NCBI GenBank assembly: GCA_020466095.1
Contig: CM035806.1
Coordinates: forward strand, 1,271,602-1,335,601
Direction: 5' to 3'
DNA from: Chlorops oryzae
Lineage: Eukaryota > Arthropoda > Insecta > Diptera > Chloropidae
DNA: 64,000 nt
The notes under the pieces were generated by a model. That model was not told the origin of the DNA and ran no database searches. It saw nothing but the letters and a program-made list of their open reading frames with translations. Positions 58,968-64,000 of the stretch are shown one piece after another. The translations under genes and the position numbers were made by a program. Position 1 is the first letter of the stretch. Each line of letters opens with the position of its first letter.

Positions 58968-59477
58968 TTAAGCCCAAAATCCAATATTGCGAGAGTGCGC
59001 GACGTCGCGAAAATGTTTTGCGTGACGCATTTCAATCTCCAATGAGAGTTTTACGTCACGCAGATGATAGCATAATTTCGCTTCTAGTAATGTAATATTT
59101 GAACCGAGTACCAATCTAACGAGTACCGAATACTCATAAAAGTTATACGCTTTCACTTGAGTTTAAAATGTTAATTCAAAAATTTCAAAAATTTTCAAAA
59201 TGAACCAAAGCTCGCGAAATATTCTAAAAGCGCTTTTTCACAGAACAGTTTTTGTTTTATTAGTTTAAACGAGTACCCCAAAGCGAGTACTCGAAAAATA
59301 GCTACATCATTAACCCCTGTCAAATTGCCTCGCAACGAGAAATATTCAATTTTTCAAAATTTTCTCGCTACGAGGTCTCGCAGTGCGATACATTGGAGCT
59401 TGAACCATACGATTGAATGTATTGAAATTTATGTGCGTCTCGTCTCGCGCTCTCGCAATATTGGATTTTGGGCTTAA
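58968..59477. mobile_element. TTAA-flanked MITE with 24-bp perfect TIR
   Basis: TTAA at both ends (58968-58971, 59474-59477), next to GCCCAAAATCCAATATTGCG and its inverse; the TIR is perfect for 24 bases inside the TTAA. Further internal inverted repeats of GCGACG / CGTCTCG type. TTAA duplication is the piggyBac signature; noncoding. Confidence 0.85.
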
Positions 59478-62298
59478 TCCGTGTTTGTAGTCTTTTCATC
59501 AATTTAGAATCAAGAGATTTTTAAAAAGTAAAACTCACATATTTTTTTTCTCCTCTTGTATTTAGAAAGTCTTCCCTTCTTTCGAGCTTATGGTCAATCT
59601 GGTCGAAAAAAGAGTAGTTATTCTTTCTGAAAGAGGAGAAAATTCGTATCGATCGATCGATCTGACATTTCAACTCCAAGTTGGCATGCCAAAGGCTCAA
59701 TAACATCATTCAATCTTCGTTGATACCTCATGCGTGTTACTTATAAATAGGCCTTTATCAAGGCCTATGTTTATCAACATATGCACTCAAAAAAATAAAA
59801 TGTAATGACAACAAATTTATACTTTAGCCCAACAATTTTGTTGGTTAAATCGTTCCCCACAATTTAAATTGTTCTAAAAACAATGAAAGTTCTTAGAACA
59901 ACAAAAAACATTTTTCGCATGACCACAAAAATTGTTGCCCTGACAATTAATTCTTGATGCAACAACTTTTTCCAAACATTGTCTCAACAATGTAAAGTTC
60001 TTGAGAAACTTTTCTGAGTGTGCGATGCCGAGATTGAATTTACATTAAAAAGGGTCTTTTGGCGACAAATATTTCATTGATATATCGAATCTTCTTAAGA
60101 ACAATGCGAATCTTTGGTAATAGCTTTTAGAAGCTGTGATTATATGTATACAGGGTGTCCAGTCAACTTTATGCATAATTTTAGTACGCTATAACTCGTG
60201 TCAAGGGCAATGTTTTTTTTTTGGTCTTCCACCACTTGCCTGAAAGGTACAGAACTGGAGATAGCCCCAAAGAAAAAAAAAAAAAAAGAAATCTTTCGAG
60301 AAGAAATAGTTCAATAAATTATGCACTTAGAAAAGTATTCTTTAGGCAAAGAAGTTTTCTTTTTATAGGTATTTATTTCCACGTACTCAGCTCGAAAAAA
60401 ATATGACCATATAAGTATCTTCATTAGGACGTGGTTTTATCGCAAACTTCTTGTCTTCGGCTTTTGTAGTCTCTAAAAAAAAAAATAGTCTAGTACACTG
60501 TACTCTCATAAGCGGGCACCTACGGGACCGACAAATATGTCCGCTTAACAGAGGTGCCCGCTCAAGAGGAAACATTTCTGAGAAGCAGGAACACTAGAGC
60601 ATTCCCAAAAGGGTGTCCGACGTTCATCGCTAAAAGTTCCAAGGACATAATGCAACGGAGTTTTGTGAATGATGGTAACATATTTTCGATTCGCTCCACG
60701 CATTTTTCACTCCTCAAATCTATTTAGCAAAGAAATTTGCTTCAAATTCTCCCACGCTTTTTCCTTCACATAATCAAGCTAAACCGAGCTAAAAATTATC
60801 ACCTTTGAATTGAATTTTTCCATTTGTAGACAGACCGATGAATAGCTTCGCTAAGTGTTTCAGTTTCTAACGAAGGTATTGAAAATCAGCTTCAAATCTT
60901 TTATCAATCCTACGTGGTTTTTTTATGCAATGTCATTGACAATTCTTTTAACCTTAACTGTAGTTCAAACCGCAGAGTTGCACCTTTCAAATCTCTCATC
61001 ATATCTCAAATCTCTTTAAATTTGAAAGTGCGGAAGAGGTTTCGTATTCTACTACTACTACTACTACTACTACTACTATTCGACTGTAGTCCCCAGTGTT
61101 ATCAATTCCCACTTAAGCTTACCGTACGCACAGAAATATACCGCACTAAGAACATAACGTAAAAAGTATGTCAAACGTACTCTCAAAGAAAAAACGATTT
61201 TTTCCTTTTTTTTTAATAAAAAGATATACATACATACATAAAAGCAGAGAGACAGCGAGACTGAGGAATCTCAACTAGCAACAACAACGACATCCAAATT
61301 CAAAGTGTAGGTACTACACTCGATTCTCGTAACACTCCATTTCAATGGAATTCAAAAGAAATTGGGTGGCACATTGGGCATGCATTCTATCTTGGGAATG
61401 GTGTTTTTCATAACTTGATTTTGCATTAGAAAAACTCGTTTTGCCGGATCACAAATATACCTACATACACAAACATATAGTGTATACATACATATATGGA
61501 GAATCTTGCTAGAGCTACGAAGACGCAAGGCATTTTAGATTTATAATCAAGCGGCACAGAATAATTCACATACCTAAGGAGCAAAAAAAAAAAAAAGAAA
61601 ACGAATTAACGGCAAGCCTCAAAATTAATTTTCTTACATATTTTTAATGGAAAGTCTCAGAAAAGAATAATTACTGTAAGCAACATTTGAAGAACAAGCT
61701 GAGTTTGTGTCTTAAGTCTTTCGTTTTGCCAAGGGATATTTTCAATACAAAAATGGTTTAATTTTTTTTTTCCTATTTTTTTAGCAGATCAAAATTTATT
61801 TATTTATTTCCGTTTGAGTTTTTTTATTTTATTTTATTTTAATTTAATTTATTTTTTTTTTTTTTGCCGTTGAAAACGTATGTTAATTAAGTGAAACGTG
61901 TCTATTTGTTTTTAACTTTTTGACAGGCTTGTATTTTTTTTTTATAATTGGTTTTTTTTTAATATTTTTTTTTTTGCTTGTCAATATTGATTGCCGATTG
62001 TGATTACATAATTGTCCGTAGTCTGAGCATTGAAGTATTTATTTTTACAAGCAAGTTATTTTTATACGCCAGCAATCAATCAAGATAGACTGCAAAGAAG
62101 TCGATTGTGATTTACCCATGTCCATCTATCGCGAGCTGTCTGACATAATCGTTTCGAATGCTGGAAGTACCTACACTGTAGGTATAGCTATCGCAAGGAA
62201 GAGTGCCTCGATCGGATAAAATTTTTCGTATATCTTCTGAGCTCTGTTATTTTGTATCAATTGCCAAGATTATTTCTTTCACATTTTAAGTACTTATA
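59478..62298. other. No gene recognised; simple repeats
   Basis: AT-rich, with a possible short-TIR unit at 59785-60024 (GCACTCAAAAAA / TTTTCTGAGTGTGC), a pogo-like segment at 60495-60570 (GCGGGCACC ... GGTGCCCGC inverted), and a (CTA)n run at 61048-61078. No coding exon supported. Confidence 0.45.
61048..61078. repeat. (CTA)n microsatellite
   Basis: About ten CTA units. Confidence 0.95.
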
Positions 62299-62873
62299 AA
62301 GGGTGCCCCAATAAGAACGATAGGAAAATAAATTCAAATAAAACGACAACAGTTTTAGATATTAAATTGGTTTTGGCTTTATTTTGAAGCTACATTCATG
62401 CCATGCCATTATGTATGGAACAAGACATCATTCAAATGACCACCTCGGGAACGCTGGCAGTGCTTCAGCAGCGTAGAGGCCGTATTCTGAGACTGCTCGG
62501 CGTCGATACGACCGATTTGAATCATCTTCAACACTATGTTTTCATCACTTTGACCAGTTCGCATTCTGGTTGGATTCTTCGAGTCCAAAAGTGCTCAAAC
62601 TTTGGCACGGTGCGTCGAATTGCATGCTCAATGAAGCCATAATGACGGCCGACTTCACGACGAAATTCACGTTGCGTATTCACAACAGAACCGGAATTTC
62701 GCAAATATTTTTTTTTTTTATTATATTTCTAAGCGTTCGGGAAGCGTGAAACGATTAATGGTGAAATGGCAAACCTTTCTGAATATTCTGATGGCTGGAT
62801 GACGTTTGTATCTTTGACAGCTGTCAAGTAATCGCTATTGGAAAAACTATCATTACTATTGGGGCACCCTTTA
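62298..62873 (-). mobile_element. mariner/Tc1-type deletion derivative
   Basis: TIR AAAGGGTGCCCCAATAAGAA / TACTATTGGGGCACCCTTT (inverted similarity about 26 bases). The minus strand keeps the start and the end of a transposase: RFTLPERLEI-like codons near 62740, HYGFIEHAIRRTVPKFEHFW near 62600, and RGGHLNDVLFHT just before a stop near 62420. The catalytic middle is gone. Typical internally deleted, nonautonomous copy. Confidence 0.75.
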
Positions 62874-64000
62874 CATACCTACATGAAAATTAAATGAATT
62901 TCGGCTTATCGATGATCTGCAATGCAAGATAATTGTAAATATTGTTTAAACAAAGCCTTCATATCTTTCCAATAGTATTGTTTTTGACACTAATCTTTCA
63001 TCTCTCTCACCTAAATTAAAAGACATTTCTGATCGTTAGTGGAGTCCTATTGGCAGAAAAGTGGTTAGGGAAATTTTTATGGGACCCCAAGTTTTTCATT
63101 TTGTTTTTATAAGATTTCGAAATTAAATTTTAGGGAATTTTCCCCTTATTTTGAGAGACATTCAGGGGAATGTTTCCTTTGAACGTATGAGTGATGCTTT
63201 TTTTAAACCATTTTTCGCACATTTGTACTCGATCCGCAGCAAAAATAGTACACAGAGAAAAAAATCAACCAGAAAACTGGTTAAATCAAAAGGAAAAGCA
63301 TACAAAACGGCTTCAACAAGGAATATTTTTATTTTAACAATTTTTTCTTGTTGAAAAAAGTAAAGATTTTCCTTTTGAATCAACCGTTTTTCAGGTTGAA
63401 TTAACATGAAAATTTTCAAAATTGGATTTATATTTAAATTTTTGAATTAACCAGGAACATAATTGAAATGGCAAGATAATTTTTAAAATAAAAAAAAAAA
63501 ATTCTAAAATACCCATAAAAGAAGAACTGTCAAAACAAATTTACTTAACGTTCAAAGCAAACGGCCACAGAGCCCTCTGCTGAACATAACCCCCAAAAGT
63601 AGCCGTCGGATAGACTTCATCCGATTTGGTCACTCCGTTGTCGTGTGACTACTTTCGCAATGTTTAAAAAGTTCTAAGATTAATGAATATCTCATATGTC
63701 CTATTTTATAAAACAAATGAGAATTATACACAACGAAAAAAAAATGTAATTAAACTTAATTCCTTTTAAATCAACTCAAAATGTTGTTGACTCAACAATT
63801 TTTCATTTGAAATTTTCGTTCTGCTCGAAAATCAAAAGCACTGTGAACAACAATGCGCATTTAAAAACAAAATCATGGTAAAGTTCGCTCAGTGTACTGG
63901 AAGGATCTATGTGCACTTACGTTTTTCTAATTATCTCAAAAAGCACCGCTTCCATTTGAATAATTTAAAAAAAAAGAAGGCAATACTTAGAGGTTTTTTT
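62874..64000. other. No gene recognised
   Basis: AT-rich with inverted segments (AATCAACC...GGTTGAATT at 63267/63390; GTTGACTCAAC at 63784) and, at 63890-63960, a piece of the CTCAGTGTACTGG / TCTCAAAAAG family seen at 42-54 kb. No gene supported. Confidence 0.45.

Overview
The window is AT-rich, intron- and transposon-dense nuclear DNA from a higher (schizophoran) fly. A tephritid-like genome is my best guess, from fly-type genes with short and long introns, DINE-like elements with (GTCY)n tracts, a BEL/Pao retrotransposon and many MITEs. It is not prokaryotic: there are no operons, and most long open frames are repeat-derived or shadows.

Region 1 (about 35-31117) is a three-unit tandem segmental duplication. 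Each unit (A about 35-8459, B about 8460-23731, C about 23732-31117) carries one complete eight-exon ornithine decarboxylase (ODC)-like gene on the minus strand, and each unit ends in a polypurine GA tract. All three genes assemble by eye to intact 401-residue proteins with the PLP lysine, the HVGS loop, GGGFPG, EPGR and the active-site Cys. They are not equivalent. Copy A keeps the Asp that contacts the substrate in ODC (YDH motif), while copies B and C have Glu. The large intron of each copy is a museum of elements (minisatellites, hAT-like MITEs, DINE-like elements, tRNA-like cores). Because the copies are paralogous, they supply empty sites for one another's insertions. A 4.3-kb LTR retrotransposon of BEL/Pao type (18856-23165, internally deleted) sits between genes B and C.

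Region 2 (about 31.1-36.1 kb) is noncoding: purine tract, simple repeats and one TIR element.

Region 3 (36092-39461, minus) is a seven-exon gene for a secreted or surface leucine-rich-repeat protein of 519 residues, with signal peptide, LRRNT-like and LRRCT caps and a hydrophobic C-terminus. One intron starts with GC. That intron carries a foldback element with a 16-bp GAACCGGTTTT-type minisatellite and a later three-copy tandem duplication.

Region 4 (about 40-64 kb) has no protein gene that I can support. It holds a 490-bp CT tract, an alternating (A-B-A-B-B) 352/363-bp tandem repeat, and a series of MITEs with clear terminal inverted repeats (TIRs), several with exact 8-bp target duplications. 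Others are a TTAA-flanked MITE, a mariner-type deletion derivative and an inverted pair of 590-bp TIR elements with a tRNA-like core. At 56913-57588 there is a plausible core promoter and noncoding first exon on the plus strand, reading out of the window.

The most interesting points are the substrate-pocket Asp/Glu split among the tandem ODC paralogues and a set of nonautonomous TIR elements (ends CCCAGC or similar), two kinds of which enclose tRNA-like (A box plus B box) cores.
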